Positions 29,556 to 38,817 of a DNA stretch of 64,000 bases are shown here, piece by piece. The first letter of the stretch is position 1, and each line of letters begins with the position of its first letter. Origin of the DNA: Comamonas sp. 26 (GTDB lineage: Bacteria; Pseudomonadota; Gammaproteobacteria; Burkholderiales; Burkholderiaceae_C); NCBI RefSeq assembly GCF_002754475.1, contig NZ_PEFL01000002.1, positions 248,001-312,000 of the forward strand, given 5' to 3'. Position numbers and translations under genes: made by a program. A model generated the notes under the pieces. That model was not told where the DNA came from. It worked only from the letters and a program-made list of their open reading frames with translations, and did no database searches.

Positions 29556-29919
29556 GCGCCTCTTGGTCACGATGCTCAGGCAGGTCAATAAGTCCCGAGC
29601 AATGAGGTCTTGCCGCCAGTCGATAGACCCGACTTGGCGGCAACCAAGCACGCGACGTGACTAGAATGCCTGCTCGCTGCGGCTCGCCGTCTATGTATCA
29701 GGAGCCCATCAAACTAGTCGCTATGGCTGGCATTTCATAGGCCCTCAATCCATCAAAAAGCGAGAGCAAGCAAGGGCCAGATGATCTGGCGACAAATTGC
29801 TTCACGCGGCCTCGGCTCTATCTTTCAGGAAAAATTCCTTGGACCCGCCTGAAGTCATGCCGAGTTTTGTCGCGGCAGGCTAAGCGCAGCGTATCTACCT
29901 CAGGAACATCAGGAAAAAA
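29556..29919. other. gene-free region between nhaA and the Sel1 genes
   Basis: An imperfect inverted repeat at 29610-29643 (13-bp stem with one bulged A, 7-nt loop) may end the nhaA transcript, although no T run follows. At 29766-29781 a fragment AGCAAGCAAGGGCC resembles the end of the stop-codon-associated repeats but lacks the rest. The promoter of the Sel1 genes should lie near 29800-29910. Nothing else is visible. Confidence 0.45.
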
Positions 29920-30786
29920 ATGAAGAAACACATGCTCCCTCTTTACTCCGCTGCCGCATTGCTGCTTGCCAGCACCTTGGCAGTGGCGCAGCCCGCAGAC
30001 CTGGTGCGCAAAGCACAGGCAGGTGATGCTCAGGCCCAGCTTGACCTTGGCCAGATGTATGTAGAGGGCCGCGGTGTGGCACAAAACGATGAGAAAGCCG
30101 CGCAATGGTTTGGCCTGGCGGCGGCACAAGGCAATGCCTTGAGCCAGAGCAATCTCGGATTGATGTACGACCAGGGCCGTGGCGTGGCGAAGAACGATGT
30201 GGAAGCCGTCAAGTGGTATCGCCTCTCGGCGGCGCAGGGAGAGGCCAACGGTCAGTTCAATCTGGGTGTGATGTACGAAGACGGCCGCGGTGTGGAGCAA
30301 AGCGATCAGGAGGCCATCAAGTGGTATCGACTCGCGGCAGCGCAGAACCTTCTCGACGCCCAGTACAACCTGGGGCTGATGTATGTCAGCGGCCGCGGTG
30401 TGGAACAGAGCGATAAGGAAGCTGCCAAATGGTTTGGCATTACGGCGGCCAAGGGCCACGACTCGGGCCAGGTCAACCTTGCCGTGATGTATGCCACCGG
30501 TCGCGGCGTGCCGCTCAATGAAAAGGAAGCCGCCAGGTTGCTGGGCCTGGCCGCAGAGCAAGGCAATGCAACGGCGCAGGTGAACCTTGGCACGATGTTT
30601 GAAGAAGGACGCGGCGTCAAACGCAGCCTGTCTCAGGCCTATTTCTGGTATGCCTTGGCGGCCGCTCAGGACCTGGAAGACACGGAGTCGCTGCGCGATG
30701 AAGCCGCCCAGAAGCTCAAACCTGCCGAGCGCGCTGCACTGGACAAGAAGATCAGTGCGTGGAAACCCAAGACAACGAACCGCTGA
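29920..30786 (+). CDS. secreted Sel1-repeat protein 1
   Basis: A 288-residue protein with a Sec signal peptide (basic MKKH, hydrophobic core to about residue 20, cleavage after AVAQ or close by). The mature part is built of six Sel1-like (SLR, TPR-related) repeats of 36 residues, each with the GRGV turn and an NLG-MY helix. A C-terminal segment ends LKPAERAALDKKISAWKPK. Sel1 proteins act as adaptor scaffolds, often at the cell envelope; the partner is unknown. It is followed after 43 bp by a paralogue with five repeats, clearly a tandem duplication. Confidence 0.87.
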   Translation: MKKHMLPLYSAAALLLASTLAVAQPADLVRKAQAGDAQAQLDLGQMYVEGRGVAQNDEKAAQWFGLAAAQGNALSQSNLGLMYDQGRGVAKNDVEAVKWYRLSAAQGEANGQFNLGVMYEDGRGVEQSDQEAIKWYRLAAAQNLLDAQYNLGLMYVSGRGVEQSDKEAAKWFGITAAKGHDSGQVNLAVMYATGRGVPLNEKEAARLLGLAAEQGNATAQVNLGTMFEEGRGVKRSLSQAYFWYALAAAQDLEDTESLRDEAAQKLKPAERAALDKKISAWKPKTTNR

Positions 30787-30829
30787 GTTTGCACGCTCGA
30801 AACCGCCACTCTTTATCGACAAATACGCC

Positions 30830-31588
30830 ATGAAAAAGCAATTCAGCCATCTCCTCTGTGCAGCCGCCCTGCTGCTCTCCAGCCCGCTGGTCATCGCGCA
30901 ATCCGCAGACCTGTTGCAAAAAGCCCAGGCGGGCGATGCACAGGCACAGTTCAAGCTCGCCGCCGTCTACCTCACGGGCCGGGGCGGGCCAAAAAATGAT
31001 GATGAAGCCGCCAAGTGGTTCATGCTTGCAGCAAAGCAGGGCCATGCGGAAAGCCAGGCCAATATTGGCCTGATGTACGGACGCGGGCGCGGTGTGCCGC
31101 AAAGCGATGAAGAGGCGGTCAAATGGTATCGCCTGTCCGCAGAACAAGGTGATATCGATGGCATCTTCAACCTCGCCGTGATGTATGACGATGGCCGTGG
31201 CGTGGCAGAAAATCAGGAAGAAGCCGTCAGGCTGTACCGCCTTGGGGTGGCGCAAAACCATGCCTCAAGTCAAAGCAATCTCGGCTACATGTACGACCAT
31301 GGCCGCGGCGTGGCGCAAGACAGCAAGGAGGCTTTCAAGTGGTACATGATTGCCGCAGAACAAGGCGATGCCAACAGCCAGTTCAACGTGGGCTCCATGT
31401 ACGCCTTGGGCCGAGGTGTTAAGCAAAGCTGGCCCCAGGCTTATTTCTGGGCGCTGCTGGCAGCCAGGGATGGTGAAAAGGATTCGGCCAAGCAGCAGGA
31501 AATCATTGCCAAAAAATTGAAGCCTGCGCAACGCACAAAAATCCAGCAGCAAGTGCTGGAATGGAAGCCCAAAGCTGGCAATTCCTGA
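30830..31588 (+). CDS. secreted Sel1-repeat protein 2
   Basis: A 252-residue paralogue of the gene just upstream. A signal peptide (MKKQ start, core to about residue 21, SPLVIAQ end) is followed by ADLLQKAQAGDAQAQ, nearly identical to gene 1. Five Sel1 repeats with GRG turns follow, one fewer than in gene 1, and the tail LKPAQRTKIQQQVLEWKPK is shared. The open frame extends far upstream but overlaps gene 1 in another frame, so the ATG with a signal peptide was chosen. The pair is probably one operon. Function unknown. Confidence 0.87.
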   Translation: MKKQFSHLLCAAALLLSSPLVIAQSADLLQKAQAGDAQAQFKLAAVYLTGRGGPKNDDEAAKWFMLAAKQGHAESQANIGLMYGRGRGVPQSDEEAVKWYRLSAEQGDIDGIFNLAVMYDDGRGVAENQEEAVRLYRLGVAQNHASSQSNLGYMYDHGRGVAQDSKEAFKWYMIAAEQGDANSQFNVGSMYALGRGVKQSWPQAYFWALLAARDGEKDSAKQQEIIAKKLKPAQRTKIQQQVLEWKPKAGNS

Positions 31589-31606
31589 ACGCCAGTCTGA
31601 GATCAC

Positions 31607-31632
31607 GGCGGCTTGCAGCGCAGCAAGCCGCC
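31607..31632. terminator. hairpin between Sel1 and lldD-like genes
   Basis: A perfect 10-bp stem (GGCGGCTTGC and complement) with a 6-nt loop, 18 bp after the second Sel1 stop and before the convergent lldD-like stop. It has no T run on either side, so it is terminator-like only. Confidence 0.55.
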
Positions 31633-31640
31633 AGCAAAGC

Positions 31641-31660
31641 AGATCAGATCAGATCAGATC
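31641..31660. repeat. four tandem AGATC units overlapping a stop codon
   Basis: Four exact AGATC units in a row. The TGA of the lldD-like gene and its last codons lie inside the array. Such a short tandem array could vary in length and so change the C-terminus. Confidence 0.7.
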
Positions 31661-32827
31661 AAACGGCCTAGGGTAGGTGCCGGGCAACAGGATTTCGCTG
31701 CCTACCTTGTTGATATTGGTGTGGCCGCAAAAAGCCATGGTGGTGTCCAGCTCCTTGTGGATGATCTGCAGCGCCTTGGTCACACCCTCCTGACCGTAAG
31801 CACCCAGACCATAGAGGAAGCTGCGGCCGATCATCGTGCCTTGCGCACCAAGCGCGCGGGCCTTGAGCACGTCCTGCCCGCTGCGAATGCCGCCATCCAT
31901 CCACACTTCGATGTCCTTGCCAGCGGCCTCGACAATCGAGGGCAGTGCCGCAATCGACGAAGGCGCACCATCGAGCTGGCGGCCACCATGGTTGCTGACG
32001 ATCAGCGCGTCCGCTCCACTTTGCGCGGCCAATCGGGCGTCTTCGGCATCCATCACGCCCTTCAAGATGATCTTTCCACCCCAGAGTTTCTTGATCCATT
32101 CCACGTCGCTCCAGTTAAGCGAGGGGTCGAACTGATCGGCTGTCCAGGACGACAGCGAGGACACATCGCCCACGCCATCCACATGGCCGACGATGTTGCC
32201 AAAAGTGCGGCGACGGGTGCCCAGCATGCCCATGCACCAGTGCGGCTTGGTGGCCAGATTGATCAGGTTGGCAATCGTGGGTTTGGGCGGCGTAGACAGG
32301 CCATTTTTAATGTCCTTGTGGCGCTGACCCAGAATCTGCAAGTCCAACGTGACCACCAGCGCCGAGCAGTTGGCAGCTTTGGCGCGGTGGATCAGCCGCT
32401 CCATGAAGGCCTTGTCGCGCATCACATAGAGCTGGAACCAAAAAGGGTGGCGATCTGTGTGTTCAGCAATGTCTTCTAGCGAGCAAATGCTCATGGTCGA
32501 TAGCGTGAACGGCACGCCGAACGCCTTGGCCGCCTTGGCACCCAGAATCTCTCCATCGGCATGCTGCATGCCGGTCAGGCCTGTGGGCGCAATGGCCACT
32601 GGCATGGCCACATCCTCACCAATCATGGTCGTGCGAGTGCTGCGCCCTTCCATGTTCACAGCTACGCGCTGGCGCAACTTGATCTTCTGGAAGTCGTCTT
32701 CGTTGGAGCGATAAGTGCCCTGGGTGTAGGAGCCCGAATCCGCATAGTCATAAAACATGCGCGGCACGCGGCGCTTGGCCACCACACGCAGGTCTTCAAT
32801 ACAGGTGATTTTGGAGAGATCGCTCAC
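31649..32827 (-). CDS. FMN-dependent alpha-hydroxy acid dehydrogenase (LldD-like)
   Basis: Flavin-dependent 2-hydroxy acid dehydrogenase, 392 residues. Family residues are intact: PRMFYDYADSGSY at the N-terminus, APTGLTGMQH, the FWFQLYV segment, and the active-site His/Arg region [13 protein letters not shown] with the FMN phosphate segment MIGRSFLYGLGA. It oxidises L-lactate or a related 2-hydroxy acid and reduces quinone or cytochrome. It differs clearly from the canonical LldD encoded 5 kb downstream, so it is not a recent duplicate. It is divergent from an lctP permease (198 bp gap), which supports lactate as substrate. I found no LldR-type palindrome in the gap. Confidence 0.88.
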   Translation of the reverse strand: MSDLSKITCIEDLRVVAKRRVPRMFYDYADSGSYTQGTYRSNEDDFQKIKLRQRVAVNMEGRSTRTTMIGEDVAMPVAIAPTGLTGMQHADGEILGAKAAKAFGVPFTLSTMSICSLEDIAEHTDRHPFWFQLYVMRDKAFMERLIHRAKAANCSALVVTLDLQILGQRHKDIKNGLSTPPKPTIANLINLATKPHWCMGMLGTRRRTFGNIVGHVDGVGDVSSLSSWTADQFDPSLNWSDVEWIKKLWGGKIILKGVMDAEDARLAAQSGADALIVSNHGGRQLDGAPSSIAALPSIVEAAGKDIEVWMDGGIRSGQDVLKARALGAQGTMIGRSFLYGLGAYGQEGVTKALQIIHKELDTTMAFCGHTNINKVGSEILLPGTYPRPFDLI

Positions 32828-33025
32828 GATTTCTAGCCTTGTTATTGGAACTGGACCCGATGGTAGCTTTCATCACTGCCACGCGAACAGCTTCTTGGGT
32901 TGAAGTGATTTATGCCGGTATTGAAATTTTCTACAGCGGCGTTCAATCGAGGGCTAATGCTAGGTCTATAAGCCCAGTCACACCGCCACCATCCTCGTCA
33001 TCCATACAAAAAGGAGACAAAGGCA

Positions 33026-34684
33026 ATGGTTTGGCAACAGGTCTATGACCCTCTCTCGAATATGTGGCTATCCACATTGCTAGCGGCAATTCCTGTCGTG
33101 GTGATGCTGGTCGGCCTGGGCTTTTTGCACATGAAGGCCCACCTGGCAGCCGGCGCGGGCCTCGTTGCCGCGTTGATTATTGCTGTCTTCGTCTACAACA
33201 TGCCGGCCGAGATGGCCGGCCGCGCCGCCTTGTTCGGCGGCTTCACTGGTCTGCTGCCCATTGGCTGGATCGTGCTGACCATCATCTTTTTGCATCAGCT
33301 CACCGAGCAAAACGGCAGCTTCAAGGTGCTGCAGGATTCGCTGTCGGGCATCACCCCCGACCGCCGCATCCAGCTCTTGCTGATTGCCTTTGCCTTCGGT
33401 GCATTTTTCGAAGGTGCAGCGGGCTTTGGCACACCGGTAGCGGTGACGGCCGCCATCCTGATCGGTCTGGGCTTCTCGCCGCTGGCCGCTTCGGGTCTTT
33501 CGCTGATCGCCAATACCGCTCCCGTGGCCTTTGGCGCGCTGGGCACGCCGGTGATCACCCTGGCCAAGGTGCACGGCTACGACCTGATGGAAGTGACGGC
33601 CATGATTGGCCGCCAGCTGCCCTTCTTCTCGGTGCTCGTGCCTTTCTGGCTGATCTGGGCCTTTGCCGGACGCAAGGGCATGATGGAAATCTGGCCCGCC
33701 ATTTTGGTCACCGGCCTGTCTTTTGCGATTCCCCAGTATCTGGTCTCCAACTTCATCGGCCCCGAGCTGGTGGACATCATTGCCGCCATCGTCTCCATGG
33801 TCAGCCTGGTGCTGTTCCTGCGCGTCTGGCAGCCCAAGAGAATCTGGACCTCGGCCTCGCTGCGCGGCAAGGATGTCAGCGCTGCTGAAGCCAAGCCACC
33901 CCAGCCCGTGGTCAAGCACAGCCGCTCGGCCCTGATTGCTGCCTGGATGCCCTGGTTGATTCTGTCGGTCTTCGTGTTCATCTGGGGCCTGCCTCCGTTC
34001 AAGGCATGGCTCAACAGCATCTTTGCCCCGGCCTTCCCCATGACGGGCCTGCACAATCTGATCGAGAAAATGCCGCCCGTGGTGCCCAAGCCCACCAAGG
34101 AAGGCGCGGTCTACACGCTCAACCTGCTGTCGGCCACCGGCACCGGCATTTTACTGTCGGCCATCGTCAGCGCCCTGATCATGAAGTACAGCCCGGTAGC
34201 CATTGTGCGCACCTTCTTCAAGACCATCTGGCTGGTTCGCTACTCGCTGCTGACCATTGTGCTGATGCTGGCCCTGGGCACGCTGACCCGCTACTCCGGC
34301 ACCGACACCACACTGGGTCTGGCCTTTGCCAACACCGGCATGTTCTACCCCTTCTTCGGCACCTTGATGGGCTGGTTGGGCGTAGCGCTGACGGGCTCGG
34401 ACACGGCATCCAACGTACTGTTTGGCGGCATGCAGAAGGTGGCAGCCGAGCAACTGGGCCTGTCTCCCAATTTGATGGGTGCAGCCAATAGCTCGGGCGG
34501 CGTGATGGGCAAGATGATCGATGCGCAGTCCATCGTTGTGGCCTCCACCGCCACCCGCTGGTTCAACCATGAAGGCGACATCCTGCGCTATGTGTTCTTC
34601 CACTCGATTGCGCTGGCCTGTCTGATGGGTCTGTATGTCACATTGCAGGCCTATGTCTGGCCCTTCCATCTGATGGTCAATTAA
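33026..34684 (+). CDS. lctP: L-lactate permease (first copy)
   Basis: LctP/LldP-family lactate permease of 552 residues with about 13 membrane segments. Signatures include [35 protein letters not shown] and LTGSDTASNVLFGGMQ. It brings in lactate or glycolate with protons. A strong ribosome site (AAAGGAGA) lies 10 bp before the ATG. It is divergent from the LldD-like dehydrogenase, forming a two-gene lactate module, and is followed by an intrinsic terminator. Confidence 0.94.
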   Translation: MVWQQVYDPLSNMWLSTLLAAIPVVVMLVGLGFLHMKAHLAAGAGLVAALIIAVFVYNMPAEMAGRAALFGGFTGLLPIGWIVLTIIFLHQLTEQNGSFKVLQDSLSGITPDRRIQLLLIAFAFGAFFEGAAGFGTPVAVTAAILIGLGFSPLAASGLSLIANTAPVAFGALGTPVITLAKVHGYDLMEVTAMIGRQLPFFSVLVPFWLIWAFAGRKGMMEIWPAILVTGLSFAIPQYLVSNFIGPELVDIIAAIVSMVSLVLFLRVWQPKRIWTSASLRGKDVSAAEAKPPQPVVKHSRSALIAAWMPWLILSVFVFIWGLPPFKAWLNSIFAPAFPMTGLHNLIEKMPPVVPKPTKEGAVYTLNLLSATGTGILLSAIVSALIMKYSPVAIVRTFFKTIWLVRYSLLTIVLMLALGTLTRYSGTDTTLGLAFANTGMFYPFFGTLMGWLGVALTGSDTASNVLFGGMQKVAAEQLGLSPNLMGAANSSGGVMGKMIDAQSIVVASTATRWFNHEGDILRYVFFHSIALACLMGLYVTLQAYVWPFHLMVN

Positions 34685-34706
34685 TCGCTCACTGACCGAT
34701 AGCAAC

Positions 34707-34740
34707 AGCCGCAAGTCCCGTCAGGGCTTGCGGCTTTTTT
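34707..34740 (+). terminator. intrinsic terminator after the first lctP
   Basis: AGCCGCAAG pairs with CTTGCGGCT, extended by CCC/GGG across one bulged T, and followed by six T. It lies 22 bp after the stop and is a textbook terminator. Confidence 0.9.
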
Positions 34741-34821
34741 GCACTCAATTTCTGGCCTGCTTCGCCCATCACCCACCGCTTCATTGCATGCAGAAATATT
34801 TCGGACAGCCTTTAGCCCCTC

Positions 34822-34838
34822 AATTGGTACTACCAATA
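34822..34838. promoter_or_regulatory. LldR-type operator O1
   Basis: ATTGGT-ACT-ACCAAT is a perfect 6-bp palindrome with a 3-bp centre, the pattern bound by LldR/PdhR-like FadR-family GntR regulators. It lies about 72 bp upstream of the presumed transcription start of the lctP-lldR-lldD operon. Confidence 0.8.
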
Positions 34839-34865
34839 AATCACAACAATCAAGGGAAAACCACT

Positions 34866-34902
34866 AATTTATCCATTGAAATCGATTTCTATAATGCGAT
34901 CC
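34866..34902 (+). promoter_or_regulatory. candidate promoter of the lctP-lldR-lldD operon
   Basis: A perfect TATAAT (34890-34895) with a weak AT-rich -35 area at 34866-34873. The box lies between the two LldR-type operators, which supports it being the regulated start. The transcription start would fall near 34902, giving a leader of about 170 nt. Confidence 0.55.
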
Positions 34903-34918
34903 ACTCGAGTTTTACTTT

Positions 34919-34935
34919 AATTGGTCATACCAATT
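34919..34935. promoter_or_regulatory. LldR-type operator O2
   Basis: AATTGGT-CAT-ACCAATT is a perfect 7-bp palindrome with a 3-bp centre. Its centre is 97 bp from that of O1. It lies just downstream of the presumed start site, so together the two sites bracket the promoter, as reported for E. coli lldPRD. Confidence 0.85.
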
Positions 34936-35075
34936 TACACCAAAGCACAAGCCAGCCACCCGGTGTCGGGAATGGCACAGCCCGCTTGCTGCACGGTGCT
35001 ATTAAAAATTGACGGGAAGACTTCTGGAGCGCCAGGAGGCTTGCCCTTCCCGCGCATATCCAGGAGATCAAGGCA

Positions 35076-36740
35076 ATGCAAGAAATCTGGTCGCAGAACT
35101 ACGACCCCGCAGGCAATGTGTGGGTGTCGGCGCTGGTGGCGCTCATACCCATCCTGTTTTTCTTCCTCGCGCTAACCAAGCTGCGACTCAAGGGCTATGT
35201 GGCGGGCACCATCACGGTGGTGCTGTCGCTGGCCGTGGCGCTGCTCTTCTATCGCATGCCAGTCGCCAACGCCCTGGCTGCGGGCGTCTATGGTTTCTTC
35301 TACGGTCTGTGGCCCATAGCCTGGATCATTGTTGCGGCGGTGTTTCTCTACAAGGTTTCGGTCAAGACCGGACAGTTCGACATCATCCGCTCCTCGATTC
35401 TGTCGGTCACGGAAGATCAGCGTCTGCAGCTAATTCTGGTGGGCTTTTGCTTTGGTGCCTTCCTTGAAGGAGCAGCCGGCTTTGGTGCGCCTGTGGCCAT
35501 CACGGCGGCGTTGCTGGTGGGCCTGGGCTTCAAGCCCCTGTATGCAGCCGGTCTGTGCCTGATCGGCAATACCGCACCAGTGGCTTTTGGCGCCATGGGC
35601 ATTCCCGTCATCGTGGCCGGTCAGGTTTCGGGCATCGATCCCATGGCTATCAGCCAGATGGCGGGTCGCCAGTTGCCGTTCATGACCATCATCGTGCTGT
35701 TCTGGCTCATGGCCATCATGGACGGCTGGCGCGGCGTCAAGGAAACCTGGCCTGCCGTGCTGGTCGGTGGCGGAAGCTTTGCGCTGACCCAGTTCCTGAC
35801 CGCCAACTACATCGGCCCCGAACTACCCGACATCACCTCGGCCATCGTCGCCCTGGTGACGCTGACGACCTTCCTCAAGTTCTGGCAACCCAAGCGCATC
35901 TTCCGCTTCGAGCCAGAGCCCGGCAGCGTCAGCATCAATACGGCAAGCCCTATCAAGCTGACGGCGGGCGTGGTGTTCAAGGCCTGGTCGCCCTTCATCA
36001 TCCTGACAGCGATGGTGACGATCTGGAGCCTCAAGCCCTTCAAGGCGCTGTTCGCTGCGGGCGGTGCGCTGTCCAGCACGGTGTTCAACATTCCCGTGCC
36101 CATGCTGCACAACCTCGTGCAGAAGATGGCTCCCGTGGTGGCCGCGCCCACGCCCTATGGCGCGGTGTACTCCTTCAACTGGCTGTCGGCCACCGGCACG
36201 GCCATTGTGATTGCCGCCGCTCTATCCATCATCTTTCTGCGCCTCAAGCCTGCGGTTGCGATCAAGACTCTGGGCGAGACCTTCAAGGAACTGGCCCTGC
36301 CCATCTACTCCATCGGCATGGTGCTGGCCTTTGCCTTTATCGCCAACTACTCAGGCCTGTCCACCACGCTGGCCATGGCGCTGGCCCATACGGGCAAGGC
36401 TTTTGCGTTCTTCTCACCCTTCCTGGGCTGGATCGGCGTGTTCCTCACGGGTTCGGACACCTCGGCCAATGCCTTGTTCGGTGCCCTGCAGGCCACAACC
36501 GCCGCACAACTGGGCTTGCCCGAGGTGCTGGCCGTAACCGCCAACACCACGGGCGGCGTGACTGGCAAGATGATTTCGCCCCAGTCCATAGCCATTGCCT
36601 GCGCGGCTGTGGGCCTGGCGGGCAAGGAGTCGGACTTGTTCCGCTTTACCGTCAAGCACAGCCTGGCCTTCCTGGTGCTGATAGGCATCATCTGCACGCT
36701 GCAGGCCTATGTGTTTCCGTGGATGATTCCAACCACGTAA
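35076..36740 (+). CDS. lldP: L-lactate permease (second copy, first gene of lldPRD-type operon)
   Basis: Lactate permease, 554 residues, paralogous to the copy 1.5 kb upstream over its full length ([51 protein letters not shown]). Both genes even share a GGAGA(T)CAA-GGCAATG translation start region. It opens an operon with lldR (17 bp gap) and lldD. A promoter flanked by two LldR-type operators lies upstream, so expression should be low without lactate and induced by it (inference from the E. coli system). Confidence 0.94.
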   Translation: MQEIWSQNYDPAGNVWVSALVALIPILFFFLALTKLRLKGYVAGTITVVLSLAVALLFYRMPVANALAAGVYGFFYGLWPIAWIIVAAVFLYKVSVKTGQFDIIRSSILSVTEDQRLQLILVGFCFGAFLEGAAGFGAPVAITAALLVGLGFKPLYAAGLCLIGNTAPVAFGAMGIPVIVAGQVSGIDPMAISQMAGRQLPFMTIIVLFWLMAIMDGWRGVKETWPAVLVGGGSFALTQFLTANYIGPELPDITSAIVALVTLTTFLKFWQPKRIFRFEPEPGSVSINTASPIKLTAGVVFKAWSPFIILTAMVTIWSLKPFKALFAAGGALSSTVFNIPVPMLHNLVQKMAPVVAAPTPYGAVYSFNWLSATGTAIVIAAALSIIFLRLKPAVAIKTLGETFKELALPIYSIGMVLAFAFIANYSGLSTTLAMALAHTGKAFAFFSPFLGWIGVFLTGSDTSANALFGALQATTAAQLGLPEVLAVTANTTGGVTGKMISPQSIAIACAAVGLAGKESDLFRFTVKHSLAFLVLIGIICTLQAYVFPWMIPTT

Positions 36741-36757
36741 AACTCTCGGTAGATTCC

Positions 36758-37528
36758 ATGCCCGCCCCACGCCTGTCCGACCGCGTTGCCCAGCAATTGC
36801 AGGAGCTGATCCAGAGCACCCAACTCCAGAGCGGCGACAAGCTGCCAACCGAGCGGGCGCTGGCCGAACAGCTGGGCGTGTCGCGCACGGCTTTGCGTGA
36901 GGCCATTCAGAAGCTGTCCAGCCGGGGGCTGCTCGAAAGTCGTGTGGGTTCCGGCACCTTTGTCTGCTCGCGCGTGCCGCTATGGCACCAGCAAGCCGTC
37001 GCGCCGCTGGAGCCGCTGCTGCTTGACGACCCCCAGTACCGCTACGACGTACTCGAAGCACGCCAGGCACTGGAACTTAGCACCGCCTGGTATGCGGCCC
37101 AGCGCGCCACGGCCAAGGACAGGGATCGCATCCGTCACTGCTTTGACGACATGCTGCTCCACCAGCAGGCGCGCGATGCAGCAAGCGCGGCCCGCTCGGA
37201 CGCCCAGTTCCATCTGGCCATCGCCGAAGCCTCGCACAACGCCGTGCTGGTGCAGCTGATGGGCAGCCTCTTCGAGCTGGTGCTGGGCACCGTGGCCCAG
37301 AACCGGCGCCTGATGTTCGTCCACGACGATCCATCGACACTAGAACACCTGACGCACCAGCACCAGAATCTCATGCAGGCCATTCTCGACGGCGAGCCCG
37401 AGCAGGCCAGAAGCGCCATCGGCCAACATCTGAGCTATGTGCATGACAAGCTTTCCGAGTCCGATGCGGACGCCGCCCGGCTCAAGCGGTTGGACCGTCT
37501 CTCATCCAGCACAGCCTTTTTCTCATGA
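36758..37528 (+). CDS. lldR: FadR-subfamily GntR regulator LldR
   Basis: GntR-family transcription factor of 256 residues. The N-terminal winged helix (about 5-75) shows [45 protein letters not shown] sequence, and the C-terminal all-helical FCD domain carries the effector and metal site ([14 protein letters not shown] with conserved Asp and His). It is placed between permease and dehydrogenase genes as in E. coli lldPRD. It is the obvious ligand of the two palindromes upstream of the operon. The ATG after the lldP stop was used. The stop overlaps the lldD ATG by four bases. Confidence 0.92.
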   Translation: MPAPRLSDRVAQQLQELIQSTQLQSGDKLPTERALAEQLGVSRTALREAIQKLSSRGLLESRVGSGTFVCSRVPLWHQQAVAPLEPLLLDDPQYRYDVLEARQALELSTAWYAAQRATAKDRDRIRHCFDDMLLHQQARDAASAARSDAQFHLAIAEASHNAVLVQLMGSLFELVLGTVAQNRRLMFVHDDPSTLEHLTHQHQNLMQAILDGEPEQARSAIGQHLSYVHDKLSESDADAARLKRLDRLSSSTAFFS

Positions 37529-38664
37529 TCATCTCCTCCACCACCGACTACCGTGCGGCCGCGCAAAAGCGTCTGCCGCCCTTTTTGTTCCACTACATCG
37601 ACGGCGGTGCCTACGCCGAAAAAACGCTGGCCCGCAACGTCGATGATCTGGCCGACGTAGCCCTGCGCCAGCGCGTGCTCAAGGACATGAGCCAGCTCGA
37701 CACCAGCATCGAGTTGTTCGGCGAAAAGCTCTCGATTCCCGTGGCGCTCTCGCCCGTGGGCTTGACCGGCATGTACGCACGCCGCGGCGAAGTGCAGGCG
37801 GCCATGGCGGCGGACCAAAAAGGCATTCCCTTCACCCTGTCCACCGTCTCGGTCTGCCCCATCGAGGAAGTCGCGCCCAAGCTCAGCCGCCCGATGTGGT
37901 TTCAGCTCTATGTGCTCAAGGACCGGGGCTTCATGAAAAACGCGCTGGAGCGTGCCCAGGCCGCCGGTGTCTCCACCCTGGTGTTCACCGTGGACATGCC
38001 CGTGCCCGGTGCACGCTACCGTGATGCGCATTCGGGCATGAGCGGCCCCAACTCCGCCATGCGCCGCTATCTGCAGGCCGCGACCCACCCGCACTGGGCC
38101 ATGGACGTAGGCCTGATGGGCCGTCCGCATACGCTGGGCAACATCTCCACCTACCTGGGCAAGAACGTCAGCCTGGAAGACTATATGGGCTATCTGGGAG
38201 CCAACTTCGACCCCTCGATTTCCTGGTCGGATCTGGAGTGGATCAGAGACTTCTGGGAGGGACCCATGGTCATCAAGGGCATCCTCGACCCCGAGGACGC
38301 CAAGGATGCCGTGCGCTTTGGTGCCGACGGCATCATCGTCTCCAACCACGGTGGTCGCCAGCTCGACGGCGCCCTGTCGTCGGCGCGTGCGCTGCCGGCC
38401 ATTGCCGATGCCGTCAAGGGACAGATCAAGATTCTGGCCGACTCGGGCATCAGAAACGGCCTGGACATCGTGCGCATGCTGGCCCTGGGTGCCGACTGCA
38501 CCATGATAGGCCGCGCCTTCATCTACGCACTGGCGGCCGAAGGCGGTGCGGGAGTGAGCAATTTGCTGGGCTTGCTTGAGAAGGAAATGCGCGTGGCCAT
38601 GACGCTGACCAGCGTCAAGAATGTGTCGGAGATCTCCGGCGATCTGCTGGTGCGCGAGAACTAA
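37525..38664 (+). CDS. lldD: L-lactate dehydrogenase (quinone/cytochrome-linked)
   Basis: FMN-dependent L-lactate dehydrogenase, 379 residues, very close to E. coli LldD from its first residues ([24 protein letters not shown]). Active-site features include [40 protein letters not shown], and [20 protein letters not shown] with the catalytic His. It oxidises L-lactate to pyruvate at the membrane and feeds the quinone pool. It is the last gene of the operon, followed by repeat copy C and an intrinsic terminator. The C-terminus is about 15 residues shorter than the E. coli protein. Confidence 0.96.
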   Translation: MIISSTTDYRAAAQKRLPPFLFHYIDGGAYAEKTLARNVDDLADVALRQRVLKDMSQLDTSIELFGEKLSIPVALSPVGLTGMYARRGEVQAAMAADQKGIPFTLSTVSVCPIEEVAPKLSRPMWFQLYVLKDRGFMKNALERAQAAGVSTLVFTVDMPVPGARYRDAHSGMSGPNSAMRRYLQAATHPHWAMDVGLMGRPHTLGNISTYLGKNVSLEDYMGYLGANFDPSISWSDLEWIRDFWEGPMVIKGILDPEDAKDAVRFGADGIIVSNHGGRQLDGALSSARALPAIADAVKGQIKILADSGIRNGLDIVRMLALGADCTMIGRAFIYALAAEGGAGVSNLLGLLEKEMRVAMTLTSVKNVSEISGDLLVREN

Positions 38665-38665
38665 G

Positions 38666-38738
38666 CCCCCTGAGCGGCTGCGCCGCTTCCCCCGTAGGGG
38701 AACGACGGCCTCGCTGCGGGGCGGCCCTTGCTTGTCGT
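38666..38738 (+). repeat. stop-codon-associated repeat, copy C
   Basis: Begins CCCCCTGAG one base after the lldD stop, then GCGGC/GCCGC hairpin, CCCCC/GGGG pairing, and the end GGCGGCCCTTGCTTGTCG. Order and orientation relative to the preceding gene equal those of copies A and B. Confidence 0.8.
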
Positions 38739-38784
38739 CCCGCGCTTCAGGTCATGACTGTTTTAGCGCAGCGCCCTGTTTAAG

Positions 38785-38812
38785 AACCGCTGGCCTTGGC
38801 CAGCGGTTTTTT
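38785..38812 (+). terminator. intrinsic terminator after the lld operon
   Basis: A perfect 11-bp stem (AACCGCTGGCC and complement) with a tiny loop, followed by a T run. It comes after repeat copy C and before the convergent pbpC stop. Confidence 0.85.
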
Positions 38813-38817
38813 CATGC

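Noticed and set aside
29766..29781. Fourth copy of the stop-codon-associated repeat
   Set aside because: Only the terminal AGCAAGCAAGGGCC part matches and no gene stop lies at the expected end, so at most it is a fragment.
32828..33025. LldR-type operator between the LldD-like gene and the first lctP
   Set aside because: ATTGGAACTGGACCC has only one good half-site, so it is not counted as an operator.
35555..37528. Apparent fusion of an unknown N-terminal part with LldR
   Set aside because: The first 400 codons overlap the second lactate permease in another frame. The regulator begins at its own ATG just after the permease stop.
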